The translations under genes were made by a program, and so were the position numbers. Below are positions 16,326-24,854 of a DNA stretch of 54,325 nucleotides, one piece after another (position 1 is the first letter of the stretch; each line of letters begins with the position of its first letter). The notes under the pieces are model-generated. The model did no database searches. It was given only the letters and a program-made list of their open reading frames with translations, and had not been told where the DNA came from. The DNA is from Acetobacteraceae bacterium (lineage in GTDB: Bacteria > Pseudomonadota > Alphaproteobacteria > Acetobacterales > Acetobacteraceae): the NCBI GenBank assembly GCA_003506895.1, contig DNXO01000034.1, positions 106,535 through 160,859 of the forward strand. The letters are read 5' to 3'.

Positions 16326-17498
16326 ATGGACGACATCGTCATCGTCTCGGCAGCCCGGACACCCGTCGGCAGCTTCAACGGCGCGCTCAGCACCATGCAT
16401 GCCCAACAGTTGGGAGCCATCGCGCTCCAGGCCGCGATATCCCGAGCGGGCATTGCGCCGGACGATATCGATGAATTGATCTATGGCCAGGTGCTTGCAG
16501 CCGGCGAAGGCCAGAACCCCACCCGGCAGGCCGCGCGGGCCGCCGGTGTGCCGGACTCCGCCACGGCGTTTGGGATCAATCAGGTTTGCGGGTCGGGCCT
16601 GCGGGCCGTCGCGCTCGCCGCGCAGCAGATCCGCACCGGCGAAAGCAAGATCGTCGCGGCCGGCGGCATGGAAAGCATGAGTCTGTCGGCCCATGCCGCG
16701 CATCTGCGCAACGGCACCAAGATGGGCGGGCTGGAGTTCGTCGATACCATGCTGAAAGACGGTCTGTGGGACGCGTTCCATGGCTATCACATGGGCAACA
16801 CCGCGGAAAACGTGGCGAACAAGTATCAAATCACCCGCGAGCAGCAGGATCAGTTCGCCCTTGCCTCGCAACAGAAGGCCTCCGCCGCGCAGAAATCCGG
16901 CCGCTTCAAGGATGAGATCGCACCGGTCACGGTGAAAACCCGCAAGGGCGATATCCAGGTCAGCGACGACGAATACATCCGCCATGACTCGAGCATGGAG
17001 GGCATGACCCGCCTGCGGCCGGCCTTCACCAAGGACGGCACCGTCACCGCTGGCAATGCCTCCGGCATCAACGACGGCGCCGCTGCGCTGATCCTGATGA
17101 CGGCGACCGAAGCCGCCAAGCGTGGACTGACGCCGCTCGCCCGCATCGCCGCCTTCGCCACCGCCGGCGTCGATCCCGCGGTGATGGGCACCGGCCCGAT
17201 CCCCTCGTCTCGCAAGGTGCTGCAGCGCGCCGGCTGGAAGCCCGAGGATCTGGACCTGGTCGAAGCCAACGAAGCCTTCGCCGCGCAGGCGATCGCGGTG
17301 AACAAGGATATCGGGTGGGACACCGCCAAGGTGAATGTCAATGGCGGTGCGATCGCCATCGGCCACCCGATCGGCGCCTCGGGCGCCCGCATCCTGGTGA
17401 CGCTGCTGCACGAGATGCAGAAGCGCGACGCCAAGAAGGGCCTCGCGACGTTGTGCATCGGCGGCGGCATGGGCGTTGCCATGGCGCTGGAGCGCTAG
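16326..17498 (+). CDS. phaA: Acetyl-CoA acetyltransferase (beta-ketothiolase)
   Basis: 390 residues, the family norm. The acyl-accepting Cys88 sits in NQVCGSGLRAV; the C-terminal active-site motifs are NGGAIAIGHPIGASGARI (His) and CIGGGMGVAMALER (Cys377). It condenses two acetyl-CoA to acetoacetyl-CoA, the first PHB step. AAGGAGA precedes the ATG, a palindrome lies upstream and a terminator follows, so phaA is probably its own transcription unit although phaB is next on the same strand. Confidence 0.96.
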   Translation: MDDIVIVSAARTPVGSFNGALSTMHAQQLGAIALQAAISRAGIAPDDIDELIYGQVLAAGEGQNPTRQAARAAGVPDSATAFGINQVCGSGLRAVALAAQQIRTGESKIVAAGGMESMSLSAHAAHLRNGTKMGGLEFVDTMLKDGLWDAFHGYHMGNTAENVANKYQITREQQDQFALASQQKASAAQKSGRFKDEIAPVTVKTRKGDIQVSDDEYIRHDSSMEGMTRLRPAFTKDGTVTAGNASGINDGAAALILMTATEAAKRGLTPLARIAAFATAGVDPAVMGTGPIPSSRKVLQRAGWKPEDLDLVEANEAFAAQAIAVNKDIGWDTAKVNVNGGAIAIGHPIGASGARILVTLLHEMQKRDAKKGLATLCIGGGMGVAMALER

Positions 17499-17534
17499 GT
17501 TTCAAAGCGGACGCCTGTTGTTCGAGTGCTGAAG

Positions 17535-17564
17535 ATGGCGGCGGCGTTTGTCGCCGCCATTTTT
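17535..17564 (+). terminator. Intrinsic terminator after phaA
   Basis: ATGGCGGCG (17535-17543) pairs with CGCCGCCAT (17552-17560), directly followed by a run of T. It lies 36 bp after the phaA stop. The rest of the 250-bp phaA-phaB gap holds nothing else I can identify except the phaB ribosome site. Confidence 0.8.
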
Positions 17565-17750
17565 GCGTCATGGGTGCCAACCTGGTTCAACTTCCCCGGG
17601 GCGCTGAATTACTGGACGGTAGGCCGAAAAACCGTTCAGTCAGACCGCTATGTGCAGTAATAGCCCTAATTTCAGGCGGCTGGGGCCTTTGCAGGATTGT
17701 CGGAAGTGCTATGACTTGCCGTGGTCTGAGCAACAAGACGGAGGGAGCAG

Positions 17751-18473
17751 ATGGCACGCGTCGCACTGGTTACCGGTGGCACTCGGGGTATTGGCGCCGC
17801 GATCAGCCTCGCGCTGAAGGCGCAGGGGCGTAAAGTCATCGCCAACTATGCTTCGAATGACGAGGCGGCCGCCGCGTTCTCGAAGGAACACGACATTCCC
17901 GTGGTGAAATTCAATGTCGCCAGCTTCGAGGAATGCGAGGCTGGCATCGCCAAGGTCGTCGCCGAACATGGCCCGATCGAAATCCTGGTGAACAACGCCG
18001 GTATCACCCGCGATGGCACGCTTGTCCGTATGCGGCGGGACATGTGGGATGCGGTGGTCGATACGAACCTCGGATCCTGCTACAATATGTGCAAGCTGAC
18101 GTTCGAAGGCATGCGCGACGGCAAGTTCGGGCGCGTGGTCAACGTCGGCAGCGTCAACGGCCAGGCTGGCCAGTACGGCCAAGTCAACTACGCTGCCGCC
18201 AAATCCGGCATCCACGGCTTCACCAAGGCCCTGGCGCAGGAAGGCGCGCGTTACGGCATCACCGTCAACGCGATCGCGCCTGGTTATGTCGATACCGAGA
18301 TGGTGCGCGCTGTACCCGGCGAAGTGTTGCGCAAGATCGTCGCCAAGATTCCGGTCGGGCGCCTGGGCCACGCCGAGGATATTGCCCGTGGCGTTGCCTT
18401 CCTGACCGCCGACGACGCCGATTTCGTTACTGGATCGACGCTTTCGATCAACGGCGGGATGCACATGTACTAA
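17751..18473 (+). CDS. phaB: Acetoacetyl-CoA reductase
   Basis: 240 residues, a classical SDR. The cofactor motif is GGTRGIG (9-15), with NNAG at 81-84 and the catalytic Ser134, Tyr147 and Lys151 (NYAAAKSG). ITRDGTLVRM and the C-terminal GSTLSINGGMHMY are typical of PhaB. It reduces acetoacetyl-CoA to (R)-3-hydroxybutyryl-CoA with NADPH, the second PHB step. GGAGG lies upstream of ATG. Transhydrogenase genes 3 kb downstream could feed its NADPH demand. Confidence 0.95.
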   Translation: MARVALVTGGTRGIGAAISLALKAQGRKVIANYASNDEAAAAFSKEHDIPVVKFNVASFEECEAGIAKVVAEHGPIEILVNNAGITRDGTLVRMRRDMWDAVVDTNLGSCYNMCKLTFEGMRDGKFGRVVNVGSVNGQAGQYGQVNYAAAKSGIHGFTKALAQEGARYGITVNAIAPGYVDTEMVRAVPGEVLRKIVAKIPVGRLGHAEDIARGVAFLTADDADFVTGSTLSINGGMHMY

Positions 18474-18490
18474 AGCGTCCCCGTCATTGC

Positions 18491-18546
18491 GCGGCGCCCC
18501 GCGATCTGATCCAAATCCTTTCGATAGATCAGATCGCGACGCCGCT
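18491..18546 (+). terminator. Hairpin after phaB
   Basis: GCGATCTGAT (18501-18510) pairs perfectly with ATCAGATCGC (18528-18537), and GCGGCG / CGCCGC extend the stem outside. No T-run follows, so it may be a Rho-independent-like or processing hairpin. Confidence 0.55.
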
Positions 18547-18667
18547 TTCGCTTCTCGCGATGATAATCGTGCGGTTCGTTGCGGTAACGGCGGGCTGACG
18601 AGGGCGGCGTTCTTGCCATCCCCCAAAAACCGGAGTCATCATCCTTCAAAAGAAGGAAGCTCCGTCC

Positions 18668-19543
18668 ATGAACGCACCACGCAACTCCCAATACCGCCAT
18701 CTCGACGTCCAGAAGATCGCCGGTTCGCTCGGTGCCGAGGTCCGCGGTGTCGATCTGTCCCAGGACGTGTCCGACGAGGTATTGTCGGAAATCCGCGCCG
18801 CCCTGCTGGATAATCTGGTGATCGCGATCCGCGACCAGGACATCACGCCCGCCCAGCAACTCGCCTTCGCCCGTCGGTGGGGGGAGATCCATTTGCATCC
18901 GTTCATGCAAGGGATGGACGAGTATCCCGAGATACTCGCGATCATCAAACGCCCTACTGACAAGAAGAATTTCGGCGGTTCGTGGCACACGGACCAGATG
19001 TTCTCGCCCAGTCCCGCAATGGGGACGATGTTGTATGCCAAGGAAGTCCCGTCCGCCGGCGGGGACACGCTGTTTACCAATCAGTACCTGGTCTATGAGG
19101 GCCTATCGGACAAGATGAAGGAAGTCGCCAGCCAGCTTCGCACGGTTTGCGTCGGCGACAACTTCAAGCAGGCGAACGGATTGTCACGCAAGGAACGCTA
19201 CGACCGGCAAATGAGCGATATGAAGGTCAAGGACCCCGGCGACGTCCAGACCACCAGCATCCACCCACTGGTGCGCACCCATCCGGAAACCGGCCGCAAG
19301 GCGATCTATATCGGCGGCCACGTCCAGCAGTTCGAGGGTATGACGGACGAAGAAAGCCAGCCGCTGATCGACTTCTTCATGAAGCAGTCGATCCGCCCGG
19401 AATACACCTGCCGGGTCCGCTGGCAGACTGGCACGCTGACCTTCTGGGACAATCGCTGCACCCAGCATTTCGCGGTCAACGACTATCCGGCCGAAACCCG
19501 GATCATGCACCGCATCACCGTCCGGGGTGACCAGCCGTTCTGA
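18668..19543 (+). CDS. TauD/TfdA family Fe(II)/2-oxoglutarate dioxygenase
   Basis: 291 residues. Iron ligands are His107 and Asp109 in SWHTDQMF and His267 in RCTQHFAVNDYP; Arg near 278 (AETRIMHR) should bind 2-oxoglutarate. THPETGRKAIYIGGHVQQFEGM is the usual TauD substrate-channel region. Likely substrates are taurine-like sulfonates or hydrophobic carboxylates, but no sulfonate-uptake genes are adjacent. AAGGA precedes the ATG. It is a single gene between the phaB hairpin and convergent mepA (2-bp gap), and only distantly similar to the dioxygenase at 4110. Confidence 0.9.
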   Translation: MNAPRNSQYRHLDVQKIAGSLGAEVRGVDLSQDVSDEVLSEIRAALLDNLVIAIRDQDITPAQQLAFARRWGEIHLHPFMQGMDEYPEILAIIKRPTDKKNFGGSWHTDQMFSPSPAMGTMLYAKEVPSAGGDTLFTNQYLVYEGLSDKMKEVASQLRTVCVGDNFKQANGLSRKERYDRQMSDMKVKDPGDVQTTSIHPLVRTHPETGRKAIYIGGHVQQFEGMTDEESQPLIDFFMKQSIRPEYTCRVRWQTGTLTFWDNRCTQHFAVNDYPAETRIMHRITVRGDQPF

Positions 19544-19545
19544 CG

Positions 19546-20352
19546 TTACTCCCCCGCCAGGATACCCCGGCAGGCGGCCGGCAACGGCGGGGGCGTAAAG
19601 GGCTTCGACGGAGGCTTGGCCGGCGCGTTCAGTTGGTCGAACCACCATTGTAGCGTCGCGTCGCACCCGTCGCCGGCCGGAGGCGGCGGCGCCTGCACGC
19701 AATCCCCCTGCCCCTCCGGACACCGGAAACGGATGTGCATGTGTGCGGCATGGCCGTACCAAGGCCGGATCAGGTGCAGCCACGACCGGTCCCCGGTTAC
19801 CTCCCGGCACAGCGCCTTCTTGATCGCCGGATTGACCAGGATGCGGTCCACCTCGGGCAACCCCGCCGCTATCCGCAGCAGCTTGATGACCCGCGGCGAC
19901 CAGACGGATGGGTCGATATCGCGGCCATCGGGTCGCACCATGCCGCGGAGTTCAACTGACTGCCGCTCCGCCACCATCAGGGCACCCCTGGGCCGCATAT
20001 CCAGCCCGACATCGGCATCCAGCCCGATCTGGTGGCTGACATGCCCGCCCGGCATCGGCCCGCCGCGGGCTTTGGAGATATCCTCCATCAGCAAGGTCGG
20101 CAGCCCGGCATCCGTGGCTTCACGGGCGAACAGTTCAAGGTGCGCGATCGTTTGCGGTGCGCCCCAAAATGCGCTGCGATCGAGGTGAATGGTCTGAAAC
20201 CCTGGCCCCTCGGGCGGCAGGCTGACGGCCCCGGCGATACAGCCGCCGGTATTCGGGCCACCGATAATATGCAGCGGGCCCGGCGCGGGGCCACGCGCCA
20301 CGGCCACCACCGACGACACCGCCAGAAACAGGAAAGCCAGACGAAATTTCAA
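19546..20352 (-). CDS. mepA: Penicillin-insensitive murein endopeptidase
   Basis: 268 residues with an N-terminal signal peptide (about 1-19). LAS-type zinc peptidase motifs: SHQIGLDADVG (His...Asp zinc ligands) and WYGHAAHMHIRFRCP (His-x-His). It cleaves D-Ala-mDAP cross-links in periplasmic peptidoglycan. The C-terminus is Cys/Pro-rich. Its ATG overlaps the stop of the upstream polysaccharide-export lipoprotein (ATGA), an unusual pairing that suggests wall opening is coordinated with export-machine assembly; that link is inference. Confidence 0.93.
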   Translation of the reverse strand: MKFRLAFLFLAVSSVVAVARGPAPGPLHIIGGPNTGGCIAGAVSLPPEGPGFQTIHLDRSAFWGAPQTIAHLELFAREATDAGLPTLLMEDISKARGGPMPGGHVSHQIGLDADVGLDMRPRGALMVAERQSVELRGMVRPDGRDIDPSVWSPRVIKLLRIAAGLPEVDRILVNPAIKKALCREVTGDRSWLHLIRPWYGHAAHMHIRFRCPEGQGDCVQAPPPPAGDGCDATLQWWFDQLNAPAKPPSKPFTPPPLPAACRGILAGE

Positions 20353-20900
20353 AATCTGCGCTCGAATACCGTGATGACATCACCCGGCTGCACGAAGCTT
20401 TGCCGGGTTGCTTTCCCCTCGATGGCCACGCCATCCCGGGTCCGCACCACGGAAGCATAGTCGTTGACCGCCCGGTATGTGAAGCCGCCCGCGACGGCGG
20501 CCGCGGTCACCACCGTCATGCCGGGTTGATAGGAGTACTGGCCTGGCTTGCTGACCTCCCCCAGCACGAAGATCGGCCGATAGCGGGTCACCTCAGCCGA
20601 AACCGAGGGAGAGCGGAGAAGATTGGCCCGTTGCAGGGCATCCGCTACCCGGCCCGCGAGTGCGTCGGGTGACAACCCCGCCGCTTGCACGCTGCCGACC
20701 AATGGCAATGCGATCGTGCCGCTGTCGCTGACCTGAAACTCCCCGGTCAGGGAGTCCTCGCCAAACGTGATCAACCGCACCGCGTCACCGGGACCAAGCC
20801 GATACGCGCCTGGCGCGGACGGCGGAAGGTCCGGCAGGTCGCGTCCGGGGGCGCAGGACGCCGCGAACAGACACAGGAATAGGATGAGGAATGATCGCAC
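20349..20900 (-). CDS. Polysaccharide export (Wza/GfcE-like) lipoprotein
   Basis: 183 residues from GTG 20900, chosen because it starts directly at a signal peptide (RSFLILFLCLFAASC, lipidated Cys16); upstream codons are open but Arg/Pro-rich. The Poly_export domain follows (YRLGPGDAVRLITFGEDSLTGEFQVSDSGTIALPLVG), then a SLBB domain (PIFVLGEVSKPGQYSYQPGMTVVTAAAVAGGFTYRA). Such proteins form outer-membrane exit channels for capsule or exopolysaccharide. No cognate tyrosine kinase is adjacent. It is translationally coupled to mepA downstream. Confidence 0.88.
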   Translation of the reverse strand: MRSFLILFLCLFAASCAPGRDLPDLPPSAPGAYRLGPGDAVRLITFGEDSLTGEFQVSDSGTIALPLVGSVQAAGLSPDALAGRVADALQRANLLRSPSVSAEVTRYRPIFVLGEVSKPGQYSYQPGMTVVTAAAVAGGFTYRAVNDYASVVRTRDGVAIEGKATRQSFVQPGDVITVFERRF

Positions 20901-21143
20901 GGTCGGCCGGACCCTGGTGGGGGGTTGCGTCGCCGGTTGGGGCCGGCGGGACGCACCATACGCCGGCAACCCTTAACGTCCGGTTAACGGGGGACCGACG
21001 CAGTATTCTCCTCCGGGGCTCCCCAAGAGGGGTCCCGGGTCCGTTGCCCCACTGGCATCGGCCGCGTGGCTCTGGTTCGAACGCCCGTTCGCGCCCTCGT
21101 GCTTCATTTTTAGAAGCGGAGAGCGGGAGGGAGTCGGATATGC

Positions 21144-21169
21144 GTTTCGGGGGGATAAGCCCCCGAAAC
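21144..21169 (-). terminator. Hairpin after pntB
   Basis: GTTTCGGGGG (21144-21153) and CCCCCGAAAC (21160-21169) form a perfect 10-bp stem with a 6-nt loop, starting 2 bp after the pntB stop on the minus strand. No clear T-run follows. Confidence 0.65.
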
Positions 21170-21170
21170 C

Positions 21171-22577
21171 TTAGTGGCCCAGGGCCTGGACGATCTCTTC
21201 GGTCATCTTCTTGGCGTCGCCGAACAGCATCATCGTGTTGGGGCGGAAGAACAGCTCGTTGTCCACGCCGGCATAACCGGATGCCATGGACCGCTTTACG
21301 AACAGGACCGTTCTCGCCTTCTCCACATCCAGGATCGGCATGCCGTAAATCGCCGAGGACGGGTCGGTCTTGGCCGCCGGGTTGGTCACGTCGTTCGCCC
21401 CGATCACGTACACGACGTCCGCCGTGGAGAATTCGTTGTTGATCTCCTCCAGCTCGAAGACTTCGTCGTAAGGGACGTTGGCCTCGGCCAGCAGCACGTT
21501 CATATGCCCGGGCATACGGCCGGCGACCGGATGGATGGCATACTTCACCTCCACCCCTTCCTTCTTCAGCGTATCGGCCATTTCACGTAGTGCGTGCTGG
21601 GCCTGCGCCACCGCCATGCCGTATCCCGGAACGATGATGACCTTCGAGGCATTCTTCATGATGAACGCCGCGTCGTCGGCATTCCCGGCGCGTACTGTCT
21701 GGTCGCCTTTCGCGCCGCCGGCCGCCGCCCCACCGGTCTCCGTCCCGAAGCCACCGAGCAATACGTTGATGATGCTGCGGTTCATGCCCTTACACATGAT
21801 GTAGGACAGAATCGCACCAGAGGCGCCCACCAGCGAACCGGTGATGATCAGCGCCAGGTTCTGAATGGTGAAGCCGATGCCCGCCGCCGCCCAACCGGAA
21901 TAGCTGTTCAGCATCGACACCACGACCGGCATATCGGCGCCGCCGATCGGAATGATGATCAGGAAGCCCAGCCCCAGCGACAGGAAAGCGATCAGCCAGA
22001 ACAGGACCTGATTGCCGCCCGAAACCACGAACGACACCACCAACACCAGCAGCAGGATCGCCAGCCCCAAATTCAGCAGATGCTGTCCGGCGAAGGTGAT
22101 CGGCGCGCCCTTCATCAGCGCCTGCAATTTGGCGAACGCGATCAGGCTGCCCGAGAAGGTAATCGCGCCAATCGCCAGCCCCAGCGACATCTCCACCAGG
22201 CTTTGCGTATGAATTTCGCCCGGAACGCCGATGTGGAAGGCTTCAGGCGCATTCAGCGCCGCCGCCGCGACGAACACAGCCGCCAGCCCCACCAGGGAGT
22301 GGAAAGCCGCCACCAACTGCGGCAGCGCCGTCATCTGGATCCGCCGCGCCACCACGATACCGACGCCGCCACCGATCACGATGCCGCACAGGATCAGCAG
22401 ATAACCCCACGACCCCATCCCGTGCTGGACCAAGGTGGCGACCACGGCGATGGTCATGCCGATCATGCCATATCTGTTGCCCTCGCGGGATGTGACCGGC
22501 GACGACAGACCGCGCAGCGCCAGAATAAACAGCACCGCGGCGACGAGGTAGGCGAGAGAAGTCAGGCTGGCGGACAT
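21171..22577 (-). CDS. pntB: NAD(P) transhydrogenase subunit beta
   Basis: 468 residues from ATG 22577; the frame stays open further upstream but that part overlaps pntAB and is not family-like. About nine membrane helices (about 1-265) are followed by the NADP-binding domain III with VIIVPGYGMAVAQAQHALREM, HPVAGRMPGHMNVLLAEANVPYDEV and VIGANDVTNPAA. With PntAA and PntAB it couples proton entry to hydride transfer from NADH to NADP+. The genes run pntAA, pntAB, pntB with gaps of 19 and 11 bp, one operon. Confidence 0.97.
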   Translation of the reverse strand: MSASLTSLAYLVAAVLFILALRGLSSPVTSREGNRYGMIGMTIAVVATLVQHGMGSWGYLLILCGIVIGGGVGIVVARRIQMTALPQLVAAFHSLVGLAAVFVAAAALNAPEAFHIGVPGEIHTQSLVEMSLGLAIGAITFSGSLIAFAKLQALMKGAPITFAGQHLLNLGLAILLLVLVVSFVVSGGNQVLFWLIAFLSLGLGFLIIIPIGGADMPVVVSMLNSYSGWAAAGIGFTIQNLALIITGSLVGASGAILSYIMCKGMNRSIINVLLGGFGTETGGAAAGGAKGDQTVRAGNADDAAFIMKNASKVIIVPGYGMAVAQAQHALREMADTLKKEGVEVKYAIHPVAGRMPGHMNVLLAEANVPYDEVFELEEINNEFSTADVVYVIGANDVTNPAAKTDPSSAIYGMPILDVEKARTVLFVKRSMASGYAGVDNELFFRPNTMMLFGDAKKMTEEIVQALGH

Positions 22578-22588
22578 CGATCTGGCCT

Positions 22589-22984
22589 TTATTGCTTCTT
22601 CTTGAACATCGAAAGCATACGCTGCGTCACCATGAACCCGCCGAAGATGTTCACCGAGGCGAGGGTCACCGCGATGAACCCGAACAGCATCGCCCAGCCG
22701 GAGGTCGCCAGCCCCGTCGCCAGCATCGCGCCGACGATGATCACCGAGGAGATCGCGTTGGTCACCGCCATCAGCGGCGAGTGCAGCGCCGGCGTCACGT
22801 TCCACACCACGTAGTAGCCGACGAAGCAGGCCATCAGGAAAATGGCCAGCAGGAAGATGAACGGATTGACCTCGGGTGCGACCGTTGTCGCCACCCCGAT
22901 CGCCAGCGTCTGCGCATGGTTCGACAGCGTCATGGCCTGATCGGCCAGACGAGCGGCTTCATCCGCCAATTGGTTCGGGTTCAT
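22589..22984 (-). CDS. pntAB: NAD(P) transhydrogenase subunit alpha, membrane part
   Basis: 131 residues with three or four membrane helices, matching domain IIa of the transhydrogenase that is fused to PntA in E. coli but separate in many alphaproteobacteria. VGYYVVWNVTPALHSPLMAVTNAISSVIIVGA is the conserved proton-channel region. The C-terminus ends in FKKKQ on the cytosolic side. Middle gene of the pnt operon. Confidence 0.95.
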   Translation of the reverse strand: MNPNQLADEAARLADQAMTLSNHAQTLAIGVATTVAPEVNPFIFLLAIFLMACFVGYYVVWNVTPALHSPLMAVTNAISSVIIVGAMLATGLATSGWAMLFGFIAVTLASVNIFGGFMVTQRMLSMFKKKQ

Positions 22985-23003
22985 CGTGTCGGTCTCCGGA
23001 TGC

Positions 23004-24143
23004 TCAGGCTGCCTGTTGGGGCAGGAAATTCGGGTGAACGATGGTGCCGCCGCGTGTCAGCATGACACCTTTCACGATGTCGTCCGTCTCCGGCAGCTTG
23101 GGCACCTTGTTGTCCTTGTCCCAGAACGTGGTCAGGAAGGTCAGCAGGTTGCGCGCATACAGCGCCGAGGACGCAACGGCGATGCGCCCGGGCCAGTTAT
23201 TGAAGCCAAGAATGGTCACGCCGTTTGGCGTCGTGATGCTTTCGCCTGGCACGGTCGCGGCGCAGTTGCCGCCGGCCTCGGCCGCGAGATCGACGACGAT
23301 GCTGCCCGCGCGCATGCTGTCCACCATCGGCTGGGTGACGATCACCGGCGCCTTGCGGCCCATCACCAGCGCGGTGCAGATGACGATGTCGTTCTTCGCC
23401 ACCGTCGTGGCCATGAGTTCGGCCTGCTTCTGGCGGAATGCGTCGCTCATTTCCTTCGCATAGGCGCCGGTCTGTGCCGCGGTTTCCGCGTCCTCGACAC
23501 CGACATAGGTGGCACCGAGCGACTTGATTTCTTCCTTCGCCGCCGGCCGCACGTCGGTGGCGGAGACGATTGCCCCCAACCGCCTCGCGGTGGCGATGGC
23601 CTGCAACCCGGCCACGCCGGCGCCGATGACGAATACCCTGGCCGGCGGAACCGTGCCCGCCGCCGTCATCATCATCGGAAAGCCGCGCTGGAACGCGCCG
23701 GCGGACTCGATCACCGCCCGATACCCGGCCAGATTCGCCTGACTCGACAGCACGTCCATCGACTGCGCTCTGGTAATGCGGGGCAACAGTTCCATCGCCG
23801 CGGTGTCGATTCCGGCCGCTGCCAGCCCCGGAACCAGGTCCGGATCGGCGAACGCCCCGGCAATGCACACCAAAAGCGCACCGCGCGGGATCAGTGCCCG
23901 CTGTTCCGGCCCGGGTGTCTGCACCGCGAACACCACGCCGGCCCCGGACAGAGCCGAAGCGGCGTCCGACGCGATCTCGGCCCCAGCCGCCGCGAACTCC
24001 GAGTCGGAGATCGCTGCGGTCGCCCCTGCCCCGGCTTCCACCGCGACGGTCAGCCCCAGGCCAATCAATTTTTTCACGGTATCCGGTGTAGCAGCCACGC
24101 GGGTTTCCGCGGCTCGCCGTTCTTTCAGCACCGCCAGGCGCAT
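23004..24143 (-). CDS. pntAA: NAD(P) transhydrogenase subunit alpha, NAD-binding part
   Basis: 379 residues, the soluble domain I. MRLAVLKERRAAETRVAATPDTVKKL at the N-terminus and the Rossmann motif FVIGAGVAGLQAIATARRLGA (about 170-190) are family hallmarks shared with alanine dehydrogenase; EAGGNCAATVPGE fits the mobile-loop/NAD region. AAAGGA precedes the ATG. First gene of the pnt operon; the 144-bp region upstream must hold its promoter, but I see no clear boxes. Confidence 0.96.
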   Translation of the reverse strand: MRLAVLKERRAAETRVAATPDTVKKLIGLGLTVAVEAGAGATAAISDSEFAAAGAEIASDAASALSGAGVVFAVQTPGPEQRALIPRGALLVCIAGAFADPDLVPGLAAAGIDTAAMELLPRITRAQSMDVLSSQANLAGYRAVIESAGAFQRGFPMMMTAAGTVPPARVFVIGAGVAGLQAIATARRLGAIVSATDVRPAAKEEIKSLGATYVGVEDAETAAQTGAYAKEMSDAFRQKQAELMATTVAKNDIVICTALVMGRKAPVIVTQPMVDSMRAGSIVVDLAAEAGGNCAATVPGESITTPNGVTILGFNNWPGRIAVASSALYARNLLTFLTTFWDKDNKVPKLPETDDIVKGVMLTRGGTIVHPNFLPQQAA

Positions 24144-24287
24144 GCATCTGATCCTTTACGCTCGGGGAACCGCATGCACATGGTGCGCCCACGTCCCCCC
24201 AGACTACGGTCCACACCTGAATGCCTTGTGCATGGCCCCTGTGCAAGAGGGGACACTGCATACTGGCCCTATAACCGTTCCGATTTG

Positions 24288-24836
24288 TTAACCCGCCGTC
24301 AAAGTGGCGATCAAGGCCGCCGCTTCCGGCGTGCCCCAGTCCGCTGCCCCTTCCAACCGAGCCACCACCGCCCCGGATTTGTTGATAATCACGGTGGTGG
24401 GAATTCCACGCGCTTGGAACGCCCGGGCCATCGCGCCTTTTGGATCGAGCAGTACAGGCAACGCGCCGATGCCATGGGCCTGAAACCACTTCGCGACCAC
24501 ATCCGCCCCGCCGCGGTCCGATGACAGCGGAAGAACCGCGATGTCCTTGGGCGCCAGGGCCTTGGACAACACCTCCAGCGACGGCATTTCCGCCACGCAG
24601 GGGGCGCACCATGTCGCCCACATGTTCACCACCATGCCCCGCCCCTTGAACTCCGAAAGGTGATGTGACGCCCCGTCGCGGGTGACGAACACGCCATCCG
24701 GTGCCACCCCGGGTGGCTTCAGCGTCTCCAGCCCTTCGCCCAGCGGCGAAAGTTCTTCGGCATACGGTTTGCGCGGGCAGACCGTGGCGGCTAGGGTGCC
24801 GGCCGCTGCCGCCAGCGCGAATCTGCGGCGAATCAT
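24288..24836 (-). CDS. TlpA-like periplasmic thiol-disulfide oxidoreductase
   Basis: 182 residues from ATG 24836. The N-terminal RRRFALAAAAGTLAATV is signal-like with twin Arg. The thioredoxin fold is marked by WATWCAPC (Cys77, Cys80) and by the cis-Pro region GIPTTVIINKSG. TlpA-like proteins reduce periplasmic Cys pairs, for example in cytochrome oxidase or c-type cytochrome assembly. The gene is divergent from argH with only 18 bp between start codons, so the promoters must overlap the coding regions or each other. Confidence 0.9.
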   Translation of the reverse strand: MIRRRFALAAAAGTLAATVCPRKPYAEELSPLGEGLETLKPPGVAPDGVFVTRDGASHHLSEFKGRGMVVNMWATWCAPCVAEMPSLEVLSKALAPKDIAVLPLSSDRGGADVVAKWFQAHGIGALPVLLDPKGAMARAFQARGIPTTVIINKSGAVVARLEGAADWGTPEAAALIATLTAG

Positions 24837-24854
24837 CAAGTTGGAATCCTTTCT

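Noticed and set aside
21060..21110. GGTTCGAA resembling a tRNA T-loop
   Set aside because: No acceptor, D or anticodon arms can be formed around it.
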